From LMUY01 sp965199005 (GTDB lineage Bacteria; Pseudomonadota; Alphaproteobacteria; Acetobacterales; Acetobacteraceae): a stretch of 64,000 nucleotides of DNA. The notes beneath the pieces are model-generated. The model did no database searches. It had not been told where the DNA came from and saw only the letters and a list, made by a program, of their open reading frames with translations. Below, in pieces: positions 1 to 8,851 of this stretch; the stretch's first letter is position 1, and each line of letters opens with the position of its first letter. Where the stretch lies: positions 1,178,001 through 1,242,000 of the forward strand of contig CBDAQK010000001.1 of assembly GCA_965199005.1 (NCBI GenBank). Direction: 5' to 3'. The position numbers and the translations under genes were made by a program.

Positions 1-1223
1 CGGACCACCGTGCCGCCCTGCATCACCAGCCGGACATCCCCAAGCCGCGCTAGATCATCCAGGGGATTGCCCGCAACCACCAGAATATCCGCCAACTTGC
101 CCAGCTTGAGCGTGCCGAGCCTCTCCTCCACCCCCAGCACACGCGCCGCCAGGCTGGTCGCCGACGTGATCGCCTCCAGTGCCGAATATCCGCCCTCCCG
201 CATCAGCTCCAGCTCCAATGGCAGACAATCGAACGTCGTGAAGCGCCAGCCGGCGTCGGTGCCGGCAAGCCAGGTGACACCCGCCTCCCGCATCCGGCTA
301 AAGTTGGCGAGGTTTTGCTCGCCCGCCCGTAGCCAACGATCCAACGTCGCTCGCTCCATCGCCGTTGGATGCTCAATCGCTTGTAACGCCTTCAGCATCA
401 GCCGTCCGACAGCCAGCGTGCTCGTCACCGGAATGCCGGCCCGCGCCACCTTGTCGGCAATGGCTGGCACGTACTCCTGCTGGCCCTCCCGGTTCACTAG
501 GAAGCTGCCATGCTCGATCCCGTCGAACCCGGCATCCACCACCCAATCCGTAGCCTGCGCGCACAGGCAATGGGCGGTGATCGTGCGGCCCAGCCGGTGC
601 GCCTCATCCGCCAGTGCAGCGAGCTCTGCCTGGCTGAACGAAGGGAGCCATGACATGGTGCCCAACGTGCCGCCACCTGTCGCCATGACCTTGATGTAAT
701 CGGCCCCCAGCTTGGCCATCTCGCGCACCTTGCGGCGAACCCCGTCCACACCATCCGCCTCGCCGCCAAAATACCAGGTGTGTCCGCCGGTAAAGGTGAT
801 CGGCTGGCCGCACGCCACGATGCGCGCACCCTCCCCATAGCCGAGATCCAACGCCCGCCTCACCTCGAATATCGTGGCCCGGGCACCGCCCAAATCGCGC
901 ACCGTGGTAATCCCGGCCTGCAGGGCGCGGCCAGCATTGAACGCGGCCGTCGCCACCAGCACGCCATCCGGCTCGCGCATCGCCACCTCCAGGATGGTGC
1001 CATCGCCGGGTAGGTTCAGATGGACATGGGCGTCGATCAGCCCCGGCAGGATGGTACAGCCGCGGAAGTGGAGGACGTCGGCGCCATCCGCAACCAACCC
1101 ATCCGGCACCCGGCCCGCGAAGACGCCGAGGATCGCCTCCCCCTCGACCACGATGACGGCATCGTCGACCGGCGCGGCGCCCGTTCCATCGATGAGCCGG
1201 TCGGCATGGATGACCGTGGTCAC
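1..1223 (-). CDS. Amidohydrolase, imidazolonepropionase-like (3' end outside window)
   Basis: A metal-dependent amidohydrolase whose C-terminus lies beyond the left edge; about 407 residues are visible. I chose GTG at 1223 because GAGGAG sits about 8 bases upstream. Visible motifs are LPGLIDAHVHL (metal-binding HxH near residues 66-68), TTVRDLGG, DYIKVMATGGG with the Lys that is carbamylated in this subfamily, GIEHGSF, and LAGTDAG with the late catalytic Asp. A C-terminal composite-domain strand (LGKLADILVV) is also seen. Members include Xaa-Arg dipeptidases and other cyclic-amide or dipeptide hydrolases. The exact substrate cannot be read. The divergently transcribed neighbour is a peptide-binding protein, which fits hydrolysis of an imported peptide-like compound. 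That link is inference. Confidence 0.85.
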   Translation of the reverse strand, partial: MTTVIHADRLIDGTGAAPVDDAVIVVEGEAILGVFAGRVPDGLVADGADVLHFRGCTILPGLIDAHVHLNLPGDGTILEVAMREPDGVLVATAAFNAGRALQAGITTVRDLGGARATIFEVRRALDLGYGEGARIVACGQPITFTGGHTWYFGGEADGVDGVRRKVREMAKLGADYIKVMATGGGTLGTMSWLPSFSQAELAALADEAHRLGRTITAHCLCAQATDWVVDAGFDGIEHGSFLVNREGQQEYVPAIADKVARAGIPVTSTLAVGRLMLKALQAIEHPTAMERATLDRWLRAGEQNLANFSRMREAGVTWLAGTDAGWRFTTFDCLPLELELMREGGYSALEAITSATSLAARVLGVEERLGTLKLGKLADILVVAGNPLDDLARLGDVRLVMQGGTVV

Positions 1224-1311
1224 GGCGCGTTCTCCTCAACCAAGCTGGCGGGTAGCAAAGATCGGAGTGCCATGGAATGATTGGACCCTTCAAGGGAGAC
1301 GGGGCGTGACG

Positions 1312-2973
1312 ATGCGGATTGGCACCTGGCTGGCAGCGTTTGGCATCACCCTGGCGGCCCTCGCTGCGCCGGCCTTCGCCAAAGACAATTTGGTGATCGG
1401 CGTCTCCAACTTCCCGTCCAGCATGAACCCCTACCTCGACCCCACAGTCGTCAAAACCTATATCGAGGACTTCGCCACCCGGCCCGTCACCGCCTTCGAC
1501 AAGGATTGGAAGCAGGAATGCCTGCTCTGCACCGAACTGCCGAGCGTCGAGAACGGCCTGGCGAAAATCGAAGATTTGCCCAATGGCGGCAAGGGCATGG
1601 CCGTCACTATCAAACTGAAGCCCGATCTGAAATGGGGCGACGGCGTCCCGGTGACGTCCGATGACGTCGCCTTCACCGCGAAGGTCGGCCGCGACCCTGC
1701 CTCCGGCTTTGCGGACATAAGGCTATGGGGCCGGGTGACCAGCGTGGACACGCCCGACAAATTGACCGCGGTGCTGCATCTCGACAGCGTCACCAGCGAG
1801 TTCAACCGCATTTCGATGCTGCTTCCCGAGCATATTGAAGGCCCGGTCTATGCCAAGGCCGGAACACCCGGCGCCTATATCAACGGGACCACCTATAGCC
1901 GCGCCCCAACCACGCCGGGCCTATGGAATGGGCCATGGATGGTCACGGACTACAAATCCGGCTCACAAGTCGTGCTCTCGCTCAATCCGTATTGGGCCGG
2001 CAAACGCCCCGCCTTCAAGCAGATCGTCATCCGCACGATCGAAGACACCGCGGCCCTGCAAGCCAATCTCCTCTCCGGCGACGTCGACCTGGCACCCGGT
2101 GAGAGCATCGGGCTGTTCATCGACACGGTACTGGCCTTGCGTAAACAGTACCCGGATCGCTTCACCTATATCTTCCAGCCCAGCCTGACCTACGACCTGA
2201 TCGCACTCAACATGGATAATCCCATCTTGGCCGACGTCCGGGTCCGCCGGGCCCTGCTGATGGGAATGGACCGCAAGACCATGGGAGATCGGCTCTTCGA
2301 GGGCATGCTCCCGATCGCATCGACCTGGGTAAACCCTCTGGAGCCCAATTTCGACAAGACCGTGCCGGTCGTGACCTACGATCCCGCTCGTGCGAAGGCC
2401 TTGCTGACGGAGGCTGGCTGGACGCCCGGGCCGGACGGTATCTGCCGCAATGCCAAAGGCGACCGGCTGTCACTTGAATTCACCGTCACGGCAGGCAACC
2501 GCGTGCGCGAGTTGCAGCAAACCGTGTTTCAAAGCGACTGGAAGAAGCTCTGCATCGAGACCACGATAAAGAACGAACCGTTCCGCACCATGTTTGGTGA
2601 ATCGCTCAAGCATCGTACCTATAAAGCGTTGGTGCTGTTCAGTTGGATTTCGCAGGTCGACCAATCGCCGCGCCAGACACTGGCCACGAGCAGCATTCCC
2701 ACCCAGGCCAACAACTGGGCTGGCAGCAATTTCTTCGACTTCAGCAACGCGACGTTCGATCGCGATATCGGCCTACTGGAGACGGAGTTGGACCCGGCGA
2801 AGCGCAAGGCCATTTCATCAGAAATGCAGCACATCTACGCCGACCAAGTGCCAGCGCTCCCCCTGTTCTTCCGCTCCGATGCGCACGTGATCCCCACCTG
2901 GCTAAAAGGCTATCAGCCCACCGGCCACGGCGATTATGGCGTGCTCCATGCGGAGGACTGGTATCAGCAGTAG
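1312..2973 (+). CDS. ABC transporter peptide-binding protein (SBP_bac_5 family)
   Basis: Periplasmic solute-binding protein of the dipeptide/oligopeptide/nickel type, 553 residues. The N-terminus is a clear signal peptide (MRIGTWLAAF, hydrophobic core, APAFA cleavage region). Family features are VTIKLKPDLKWGDGVPVTSDDV, then RVRRALLMGMDR in the second lobe and FDPARAKALL-type spacing. ATG at 1312 starts at the signal peptide. A GTG two codons upstream at 1306 is closer to the GGGAGAC ribosome site and could be the true start. No matching permease or ATPase is adjacent; the neighbours on both sides are minus-strand amidohydrolase sequences. The protein therefore either works with components encoded elsewhere or is a relic of a rearranged operon. 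Confidence 0.88.
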   Translation: MRIGTWLAAFGITLAALAAPAFAKDNLVIGVSNFPSSMNPYLDPTVVKTYIEDFATRPVTAFDKDWKQECLLCTELPSVENGLAKIEDLPNGGKGMAVTIKLKPDLKWGDGVPVTSDDVAFTAKVGRDPASGFADIRLWGRVTSVDTPDKLTAVLHLDSVTSEFNRISMLLPEHIEGPVYAKAGTPGAYINGTTYSRAPTTPGLWNGPWMVTDYKSGSQVVLSLNPYWAGKRPAFKQIVIRTIEDTAALQANLLSGDVDLAPGESIGLFIDTVLALRKQYPDRFTYIFQPSLTYDLIALNMDNPILADVRVRRALLMGMDRKTMGDRLFEGMLPIASTWVNPLEPNFDKTVPVVTYDPARAKALLTEAGWTPGPDGICRNAKGDRLSLEFTVTAGNRVRELQQTVFQSDWKKLCIETTIKNEPFRTMFGESLKHRTYKALVLFSWISQVDQSPRQTLATSSIPTQANNWAGSNFFDFSNATFDRDIGLLETELDPAKRKAISSEMQHIYADQVPALPLFFRSDAHVIPTWLKGYQPTGHGDYGVLHAEDWYQQ

Positions 2974-2979
2974 CCGGCC

Positions 2980-3812
2980 CTAATTCCGGAACGCAGCCTG
3001 CGCCCCGGGCAGCGACCAAATCTTATGGATCGCAGCCGCCACTGCCCTCACGATGTCCGCCTCGTCCCCGCCAACGTAGCGTCCATCGCAGATGCGGACA
3101 TGTCCATCGACGATCACCTGGTCGATATTGGCGCGGTTTGCCAGCGCGATCAGCCCGCGCCGCGGGTCGAACAAGGGCTGCAGATGCGGGTGGGTCAAAT
3201 CGACGACGGTCAAATCCGCCGTCGCACCCGGTGCGATCGTTCCAAGGTCGGGCCGGTTTATGGCCATCGCCGCCGTGGCAGTAACGGCATCGATCAGTTC
3301 CGGAGCGCTCGCGACATCCGCCTGCCCGGCCGCCAGCTTGGAAATGAGCGAAGCCGCGTTCAACTCGCTCAGCAAGTCCATATTATACCCATCCGTGCCA
3401 ACCACGGTACGGACACCATGGCTCGCGAAGCGGGCGAACGCGGCGGTTGTGCCGTTGCGGGCAAAGACACGGGGGCAATTCAGCACCGTGGCACCTCGTC
3501 ATGCCATCAACCGCAGATCGTCGTCCGGACTGGCGATGCAATGCGCCGCCAGCAACCCCAGCCAGTCCAAATACGCCGCGGGCGTGCGGCCGTTATAGCG
3601 CCGGGCTATCGTCGCCACCTCCCCGACGCTTTGTGCCACATGAGTGGTCATCGGCACGTCCAGCTCGCGTGCGCGCGCGGCACAGGCCCGCAGCAACTCG
3701 GGGCCGCACGTGTCTGTCGCATGCGGACTCATGGCCAAACGCAGACGCCCATCGCCACGGATCGGCCTGATCCAGCGCCACCAACTCGGCCCGGGTGATC
3801 CCAATGGGCCGG
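2980..3812 (-). pseudogene. Degraded amidohydrolase (SsnA/chlorohydrolase-like), truncated and interrupted
   Basis: The minus strand encodes the C-terminal half of a cytosine-deaminase/chlorohydrolase-type amidohydrolase. LAMSPHATDTC, THVAQSVGE, LLAAHCI, VLNCPRVFARNG, VVGTDGYNMDLLSELNAA and GATADLTVVDL are all recognisable. An in-frame TGA at 3499-3501 splits the product between LRLMA and RGATVLNCP, with the same frame continuing on both sides. Near 3765-3790 the protein-like reading moves to another frame (PIGITRAELVALDQA), which suggests a frameshift. The N-terminal half with the metal-binding HxH is missing where the next gene's 3' end begins at 3813. I judge it non-functional. Confidence 0.75.
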
Positions 3813-4829
3813 CTAGGCGCCGAGACGGCGGATCACGGCCTGGGTAAACTCCATCGTATTCGCCTTTCCGCCCAAATCACCGGTCCGTATTTGGTCCTTG
3901 TTCAGCACCGCAGCCACGGCAGCCTCCAGCCGTTGCTTTTCAGACCCGAGACCCACATGCTCCAGCATCAGTCCGGCGGCGAGCAGCAGCGAAGTCGGGT
4001 TCGCGATCCCTTTGCCCGCGATGTCCGGCGCTGAACCATGGACCGCTTCGAAAATGGCTGCTGACGTGCCGATATTTGCGCCAGGCGCCATGCCAAGGCC
4101 ACCGACCAGCCCGGCCGCCTCATCGGACAGGATGTCGCCGAACAAATTGGTCGTCACGATCACGTCGAATTGCCAGGGATTGAGCACGAGCTGCATCGCG
4201 CAGGCATCCACGATGCGGTCGTCCAGCACCACGCGGCCCTCATACTCCTTCGCCATGGTGCGTGCCTCTTCCAGGAACAGCCCGGTCAGCGCCTTCAGCA
4301 CATTGGCCTTGTGGACCGCCGTGACCTTTTTGCGGCCATTCCGGAGGGCGTATTCGAACGCGTAGCGCAGGATGCGCTGCATCCCGGTGCGCGTGTTGAT
4401 ACCGGACGAAATGGCCACCCCGTGATCGTCGTCGCCGACAGGGATGTAATGCTCGAACGCGACGTAGAAGCCTTCTAGGTTCTCCCGGATAATGACGAGG
4501 TCGATGTCGTCGTAGCGGCCGCCCGGGACCAGGGTACGCGCCGGGCGAACGTTGGCGTAGAGGTGGAACTCCTCCCGCAGCCGCACATTGACGGAGCGGA
4601 AGCCACCGCCGACCGGCGTGGTCAGCGGACCTTTCAGCGCCAACCGGGTGCGGCGGATGCTGTCCAGCGTAGCCGGGGGAAGCGGGTCCCCCGCCAAAGC
4701 CACCGCCGCCATCCCGCCGGGTTGCCGGTCCCAGGCAAAGGGGGTTCCCAGTGCATCCAGAACGCTGACGGTCGCCTCGACGACCTCCGGCCCGATCCCG
4801 TCACCCGCAATCAAGGTTGCCTCGATCAT
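3813..4829 (-). CDS. Isocitrate/isopropylmalate dehydrogenase family protein (NAD-IDH-like)
   Basis: Beta-decarboxylating dehydrogenase, 338 residues. It oxidises a 2-hydroxy acid with NAD(P) and releases CO2. The order is typical: IAGDGIGPEVV at the N-terminus, LKGPLTTPVGGGFRSVNVRLR, FHLYANVRPARTL, RENLEGFYVAFEH (catalytic Tyr region), HKANVLK (catalytic Lys), TTNLFGDILSDEAAGLVGGLGMAPGANIG and FEAVHGSAPDIAGKGIANP. The phosphate-loop region resembles NAD-dependent isocitrate or homoisocitrate dehydrogenases more than LeuB, but I cannot settle the substrate by eye. ATG at 4829 follows GGAGTGAGCGG and begins right at the nucleotide-binding fold. The reading frame stays open upstream but carries no family sequence there. 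Confidence 0.85.
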   Translation of the reverse strand: MIEATLIAGDGIGPEVVEATVSVLDALGTPFAWDRQPGGMAAVALAGDPLPPATLDSIRRTRLALKGPLTTPVGGGFRSVNVRLREEFHLYANVRPARTLVPGGRYDDIDLVIIRENLEGFYVAFEHYIPVGDDDHGVAISSGINTRTGMQRILRYAFEYALRNGRKKVTAVHKANVLKALTGLFLEEARTMAKEYEGRVVLDDRIVDACAMQLVLNPWQFDVIVTTNLFGDILSDEAAGLVGGLGMAPGANIGTSAAIFEAVHGSAPDIAGKGIANPTSLLLAAGLMLEHVGLGSEKQRLEAAVAAVLNKDQIRTGDLGGKANTMEFTQAVIRRLGA

Positions 4830-4961
4830 CCGCTCACTCCGGCTGTGTCGCAGTGCAGCATAGACCGGTTTGCCCTTGGCCAAAACCGGTGATTGGGTGG
4901 ATGGACGCGGACCGCACGCTACCCCACATTGCGGTGCATCATCATGTTGAGGGCACATACG

Positions 4962-6437
4962 ATGGCGATCAAGCCCGTCGAACCGTTTGACTGCGTCGTG
5001 TTCGGCGCGACCGGGGACCTGACGCTCCGTAAGCTGTTGCCCGCGCTCTACTACCGGCTGAAGGACGGCCAAATCCCCCCCAATGCGCGGATCATTGGTG
5101 CTGCACGCTCCGATTACGACGATGCGAGCTTCCGCGCCCGCGCGATGGAGGGGGTTGGGCAGCACGTCGCCAAGGCCGATCTCACCAAGTCGGTGAGCGA
5201 TCGGTTTGGGGAGCTGGTGCACTACGCCCGGGGTGATGCCGCCAAGCCGAACGGGCTAGCCGCGCTGACGGAGATTCTGAACCAGGAGCCGGATCGGATC
5301 CGCGTCTTTTATCTGGCCACCTCGCCGGATTTGTATGGCCCTATTTGCAAAAACCTGCAGGCGGCCGGGTTGGTGACGGAGAAAAGCCGCGTCGTGCTCG
5401 AAAAGCCGATCGGGCATGACCTCGCCTCCGCCCGGGAGGTCAACGACGTCGTGGGCGGGGTGTTCACCGAAGCCCAAACCTTCCGCATCGACCACTATCT
5501 CGGGAAGGAAACCGTCCAAAACCTCATGGCGCTACGGTTCGCCAACGTCGTGTTCGAACGGTTGTGGAATGCCGACGTGATCGACCACGTGCAGATCACC
5601 GTCGGAGAGACGGTGGGGGTGGAAGGCCGCGGCGATTATTACGACCATTCCGGCGCCCTGCGCGACATGGTGCAGAACCATCTGATGCAGTTGCTGTGCC
5701 TCTTGGCCATGGAGCCGCCCACCAGCCTGGATGCCGACGCCGTCCGTGACGAGAAGTTGAAGGTGCTACGGTCGCTGAAGCCGATTGCGGCGCACGAGGT
5801 GGCGCACGTCACGGTCCGTGGCCAGTATACCCAGGGCGCGGTTGGCGGCAAAGCGGTGCCGGGCTACCTGGCCGATTTGGGCGAAGGGCGCACGAGCCGG
5901 ACGGAAACATTCGTGGCCCTGAAGGCTGAGATTCAGAATTGGCGCTGGAACAACGTTCCGTTCTACCTCCGCAGCGGCAAGCGGCTGCCGCAAAAAGTCA
6001 GTGAGATCGTGGTGCAATTCCGCGGCGCACCGTTCAATGTATTCTCCCGCGAGGATTCGGCCCTGTCGCCGAACAAGCTGATTATCCGGCTGCAGCCGGA
6101 GGAGGGCATGAAGCTGGAGCTGATGACCAAGAACCCGGAACCCGGCGGCCTGCATCTCAGCCCCACCCAACTCGACATCAGCTTCGAGAAGGCGTTCGGC
6201 ACCCGCTACCCAGACGCCTATGAGCGGCTGCTGATGGATAGCGTGCGCGGCAATCCCACTTTGTTCATGCGGCGTGACGAAGTGGAGGCCGCCTGGAGCT
6301 GGGTCGAGCCGATTATCGAAGCTTGGGAGGGTTCGCGTGAACCACCCCGCCCGTATGCGGCAGGAAGCTGGGGCCCTACCTCCTCGATTGCGCTGATCGA
6401 GCGGGATGGGCGGACGTGGTACGAAGAAGTCAGCTAG
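4962..6437 (+). CDS. zwf: Glucose-6-phosphate 1-dehydrogenase
   Basis: Oxidises glucose 6-phosphate to 6-phosphogluconolactone in the cytoplasm, the entry to the pentose-phosphate and Entner-Doudoroff routes. 491 residues, the usual length. The NADP-binding motif GATGDLTLRKL lies near residues 15-25. The active-site signature RIDHYLGKE (about residues 175-183) and EKPIGHD are intact. The start at 4962 gives MAIKPVEPF; an in-frame ATG at 4944 is possible. No pgl, edd or gnd gene is adjacent, so it is not in the common zwf operon. The last 8 bases overlap the convergent hydrolase gene. Confidence 0.97.
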   Translation: MAIKPVEPFDCVVFGATGDLTLRKLLPALYYRLKDGQIPPNARIIGAARSDYDDASFRARAMEGVGQHVAKADLTKSVSDRFGELVHYARGDAAKPNGLAALTEILNQEPDRIRVFYLATSPDLYGPICKNLQAAGLVTEKSRVVLEKPIGHDLASAREVNDVVGGVFTEAQTFRIDHYLGKETVQNLMALRFANVVFERLWNADVIDHVQITVGETVGVEGRGDYYDHSGALRDMVQNHLMQLLCLLAMEPPTSLDADAVRDEKLKVLRSLKPIAAHEVAHVTVRGQYTQGAVGGKAVPGYLADLGEGRTSRTETFVALKAEIQNWRWNNVPFYLRSGKRLPQKVSEIVVQFRGAPFNVFSREDSALSPNKLIIRLQPEEGMKLELMTKNPEPGGLHLSPTQLDISFEKAFGTRYPDAYERLLMDSVRGNPTLFMRRDEVEAAWSWVEPIIEAWEGSREPPRPYAAGSWGPTSSIALIERDGRTWYEEVS

Positions 6438-7332
6438 TTTGCACAGCCAGGTCGCGCACCGCCGCCGCGACGGCCGCGGGCGCCTCCTGCGGCAGATTGT
6501 GGCCAGCACCCGGGATGACCCGGCGTTCGAAGTACCGTCCCGTAAAGTGTTCGCCGGCCCCCTCCGAGTGGCGTGGCGTCGAGACCCCGTCATCCTCGCC
6601 ATGCAATACGATGGTGGGCACGGTGATTGGCGGCTGTGCGGCCAGGGCCCGCTCCACCTCGGCAGCGTCCGGGTCACCCGTCACCAGGCCGAACCGGTGC
6701 CGGTAGGAGTGGATGACGACCGCAGCGAAATCCGGATTGTCGAAGGCCGCCGCACTCCGGTCAAACATCGCGTCGTCAAACTTCCAGCTTGGCGACCAAA
6801 GCTGCCAGAGCAACCGGCAAATACCGCGACGATCTGCCTCTAATCCGGCACGGCCGCGTTCGGAGTGGAAGTAATATTGATACCACAGGCGATATTCATC
6901 TTCCGCTGAGGACGGTTTTGCGGCAGCGGCGATATTCTGGATGTTGTAGCCTGTGCAGCTCACCAGGCCGGACACGCGCTCCGGCCACAGGGCGGCCACG
7001 GTGCAGGCGGCACGGCCACCCCAATCATAGCCAGCCAACAGCGCATTGGGTAACGCGAGCGCGTCCATGAGCGCCACAAGGTCCATCCCGAGGACGGCCT
7101 GCTCGCCCGACCGGGGCGTCTGCGGCCGACAGAACCGGGTGGGCCCATAGCCTCGGAGGTAGGGCACCAAAACCCGGTAGCCTTCCGCCGCAAGAGTGGC
7201 GGACACGGCACCATAGGCATGAATATCGTAGGGGAAGCCGTGCATCATCAACACCGGGGGGCCGTCCTGTGGCCCCTCCTCGGAATACGCAACCTCCAGC
7301 ACACCCGCGTTAATGTATTTCAAAGATCCCAT
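6430..7332 (-). CDS. Alpha/beta hydrolase, epoxide hydrolase-like
   Basis: A 300-residue alpha/beta-hydrolase fold enzyme. The oxyanion region is MMHGFPYD. The nucleophile elbow is LLAGYDWGGRA with Asp (about residue 103) instead of Ser, which is the pattern of soluble epoxide hydrolases and haloalkane dehalogenases. A later acid (HGEDDGVSTP) and the catalytic His (GAGHNLPQEAP) complete the triad. A cap region rich in Trp and Tyr (YRLWYQYYFHSERG) lies between. There is no signal peptide, so it acts in the cytoplasm. It is convergent with zwf and overlaps it by 8 bases. Epoxide hydrolase is the best guess; the natural substrate is unknown. Confidence 0.85.
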   Translation of the reverse strand: MGSLKYINAGVLEVAYSEEGPQDGPPVLMMHGFPYDIHAYGAVSATLAAEGYRVLVPYLRGYGPTRFCRPQTPRSGEQAVLGMDLVALMDALALPNALLAGYDWGGRAACTVAALWPERVSGLVSCTGYNIQNIAAAAKPSSAEDEYRLWYQYYFHSERGRAGLEADRRGICRLLWQLWSPSWKFDDAMFDRSAAAFDNPDFAAVVIHSYRHRFGLVTGDPDAAEVERALAAQPPITVPTIVLHGEDDGVSTPRHSEGAGEHFTGRYFERRVIPGAGHNLPQEAPAAVAAAVRDLAVQTS

Positions 7333-7385
7333 TCTCAGCTTTCAAGGATGCCGAGTACCTACAGGCGCCGGTACGCGCACCAAAG

Positions 7386-7414
7386 TTGCTTTGATCACAG
7401 TAACGTGAAATAAG
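7386..7414 (+). promoter_or_regulatory. Candidate sigma-70-type promoter
   Basis: In the AT-rich gap between two divergent genes, TTGCTT (7386-7391) and AATAAG (7409-7414) are 17 bases apart. They lie about 46 bases before the ATG at 7461. Each box matches the consensus only partly. Confidence 0.3.
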
Positions 7415-7460
7415 TGGATTTAAATTAAGCCCGGCCTCTCGTCACGGGGTGAGTGTTTCC

Positions 7461-7793
7461 ATGTGCACCGATCAACCGTTGAAGACCGCGGAAATTCTGG
7501 CGTTTCGCAAACCAGAGGGCCGCTTCACCGTGGCCGACCGGATGGCGCTCGCTCGCCTGGAGGCCCGTGGGGTTCGCCTGGCAATCCATAAGCGCCTGGA
7601 AGGCGACCCGCCCGAGGTGGGCGAGTTCGCGAGCATCTACCCACCCACTGGCCGCTGGGCGAGCTGGGGCGCGGTTCGGCAGGGCCGGGCGATCAGTGTC
7701 TGGCGGTCCAGGGACGGGCGCGACATCGGCCGCTTCGAAACGATGAGCGAGGCGCTGGACGCAGTGACGTCGGCAAAGGCGCTGGGCCGCTAA
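7461..7793 (+). CDS. Hypothetical small cytoplasmic protein
   Basis: A 110-residue protein without signal peptide or membrane span that I do not recognise. It is rich in Arg and Ala (RFTVADRMALARLEARGVRLAIHKR) with a Trp-rich central stretch (GRWASWGAVRQGRAISVWRSRDG). ATG at 7461 is preferred over the in-frame GTG at 7449 because GGGGTGAG lies about 8 bases before it. It stands alone, 8 bases before the 3' end of the convergent alpha-E gene. Confidence 0.6.
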   Translation: MCTDQPLKTAEILAFRKPEGRFTVADRMALARLEARGVRLAIHKRLEGDPPEVGEFASIYPPTGRWASWGAVRQGRAISVWRSRDGRDIGRFETMSEALDAVTSAKALGR

Positions 7794-7801
7794 GCCATAG
7801 C

Positions 7802-8851
7802 CTAGGCCAATGAGCCGCTCGGCGACGCTGCAGTTGGTGGGGCGCTGGTTTGCGACTGCGAGGCACGGCCGGATGGTTCCGGCCGCCAATCCCGGAAGAA
7901 GGCGAAGCCAATCTCTCCGGCAAGCAGGCTGAGATCACGCTGCATGCGGTCGAGAAAATCGTGCAACCCATACTGAATGAGCTGGCGGGCAGAGTTGGAC
8001 GCCAATGCCGCCCGCACTTCCTCGATCCGCTCCAGCGCCGCAACGGTGCCACGCAAATTATACCGGCTGCGCAACTGCATCAGATGCCACTCCACCTGGG
8101 CGACGCAGAGCGCGACGCTGCGGGGGAAAGAGCGGTCCGACAGCAGGAATGTCACAACGTCGGACGGTTCGAAGCCCGCGGGTGCCACGCGGCGAAAGGC
8201 GTGATACCCGGCGGCGGCCCGCAGCACGCCGCCCCATTGGGTCAACTCCGCCAGCCGCCGCTCCTCGGTCCCTTGCAGGCTGAGCAGGTGGTATTTGATG
8301 TCCAGCAAACGGGTCGTCTGGTCCGCCCGCTCGATCAGGCGGCCGAGCATGTAGAAATTCCAGCCCTGGTCGCGGAAGAACGTGCCCTCGGTAATGCCCG
8401 TATGCGCCTGCACGCCTTCCTTCAGCCGCGCGCACAGCCGGGTGAGGTGATCCCCCTTCAGCTCCTCTGGCGAAATCGCCAAGATATCGCGGTGGAACAC
8501 GTTCATCTGCATCCACATCTCGGTGCTGATGAGCGGCCGCAGGGTCCGGGCGTTGGTTCTCGCCGCCTCCATGGAGGCCGGGATCGAGGTATGGTTGGTG
8601 CGGTCGAGGAAATAGAACCGTTTGATCCCATCAGGATCCAGCGTTCCACCAGCCGCTAAAAACCGGCCCTCATCCGCGTTGATGCGGAGCAGCGCGCTCC
8701 AAGCCTCGTCCTCCCGGCCCGGGCTCTCGAAAGTCTGCGTGACGTCGATGAGGCGCGCGAGGTTTTCCACCCGCTCGACATACCGCGCCATCCAGAACAG
8801 CCCCTCGGCATAGCGCGCGAGAAGAACCGTGTCGTTGCTGATGCCGCTCAT
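7802..8851 (-). CDS. Alpha-E domain protein (DUF403)
   Basis: A largely helical protein of 349 residues. The opening LLARYAEGLFWMARYVERVENLARLIDV is the hallmark of the alpha-E family. WMQMNVFHRDIL, FYMLGRLIERADQTTRLLDIKYH and VEWHLMQLRSRYNL follow in the expected order. The family almost always accompanies a circularly permuted ATP-grasp protein and is thought to belong to a peptide-ligation or modification system of unknown product. Its ATG shares one base with the ATP-grasp stop (TGATG at 8849-8853), so the two are translationally coupled. The tail after FFRDWRPEP is low-complexity Ser/Ala. Confidence 0.9.
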   Translation of the reverse strand: MSGISNDTVLLARYAEGLFWMARYVERVENLARLIDVTQTFESPGREDEAWSALLRINADEGRFLAAGGTLDPDGIKRFYFLDRTNHTSIPASMEAARTNARTLRPLISTEMWMQMNVFHRDILAISPEELKGDHLTRLCARLKEGVQAHTGITEGTFFRDQGWNFYMLGRLIERADQTTRLLDIKYHLLSLQGTEERRLAELTQWGGVLRAAAGYHAFRRVAPAGFEPSDVVTFLLSDRSFPRSVALCVAQVEWHLMQLRSRYNLRGTVAALERIEEVRAALASNSARQLIQYGLHDFLDRMQRDLSLLAGEIGFAFFRDWRPEPSGRASQSQTSAPPTAASPSGSLA

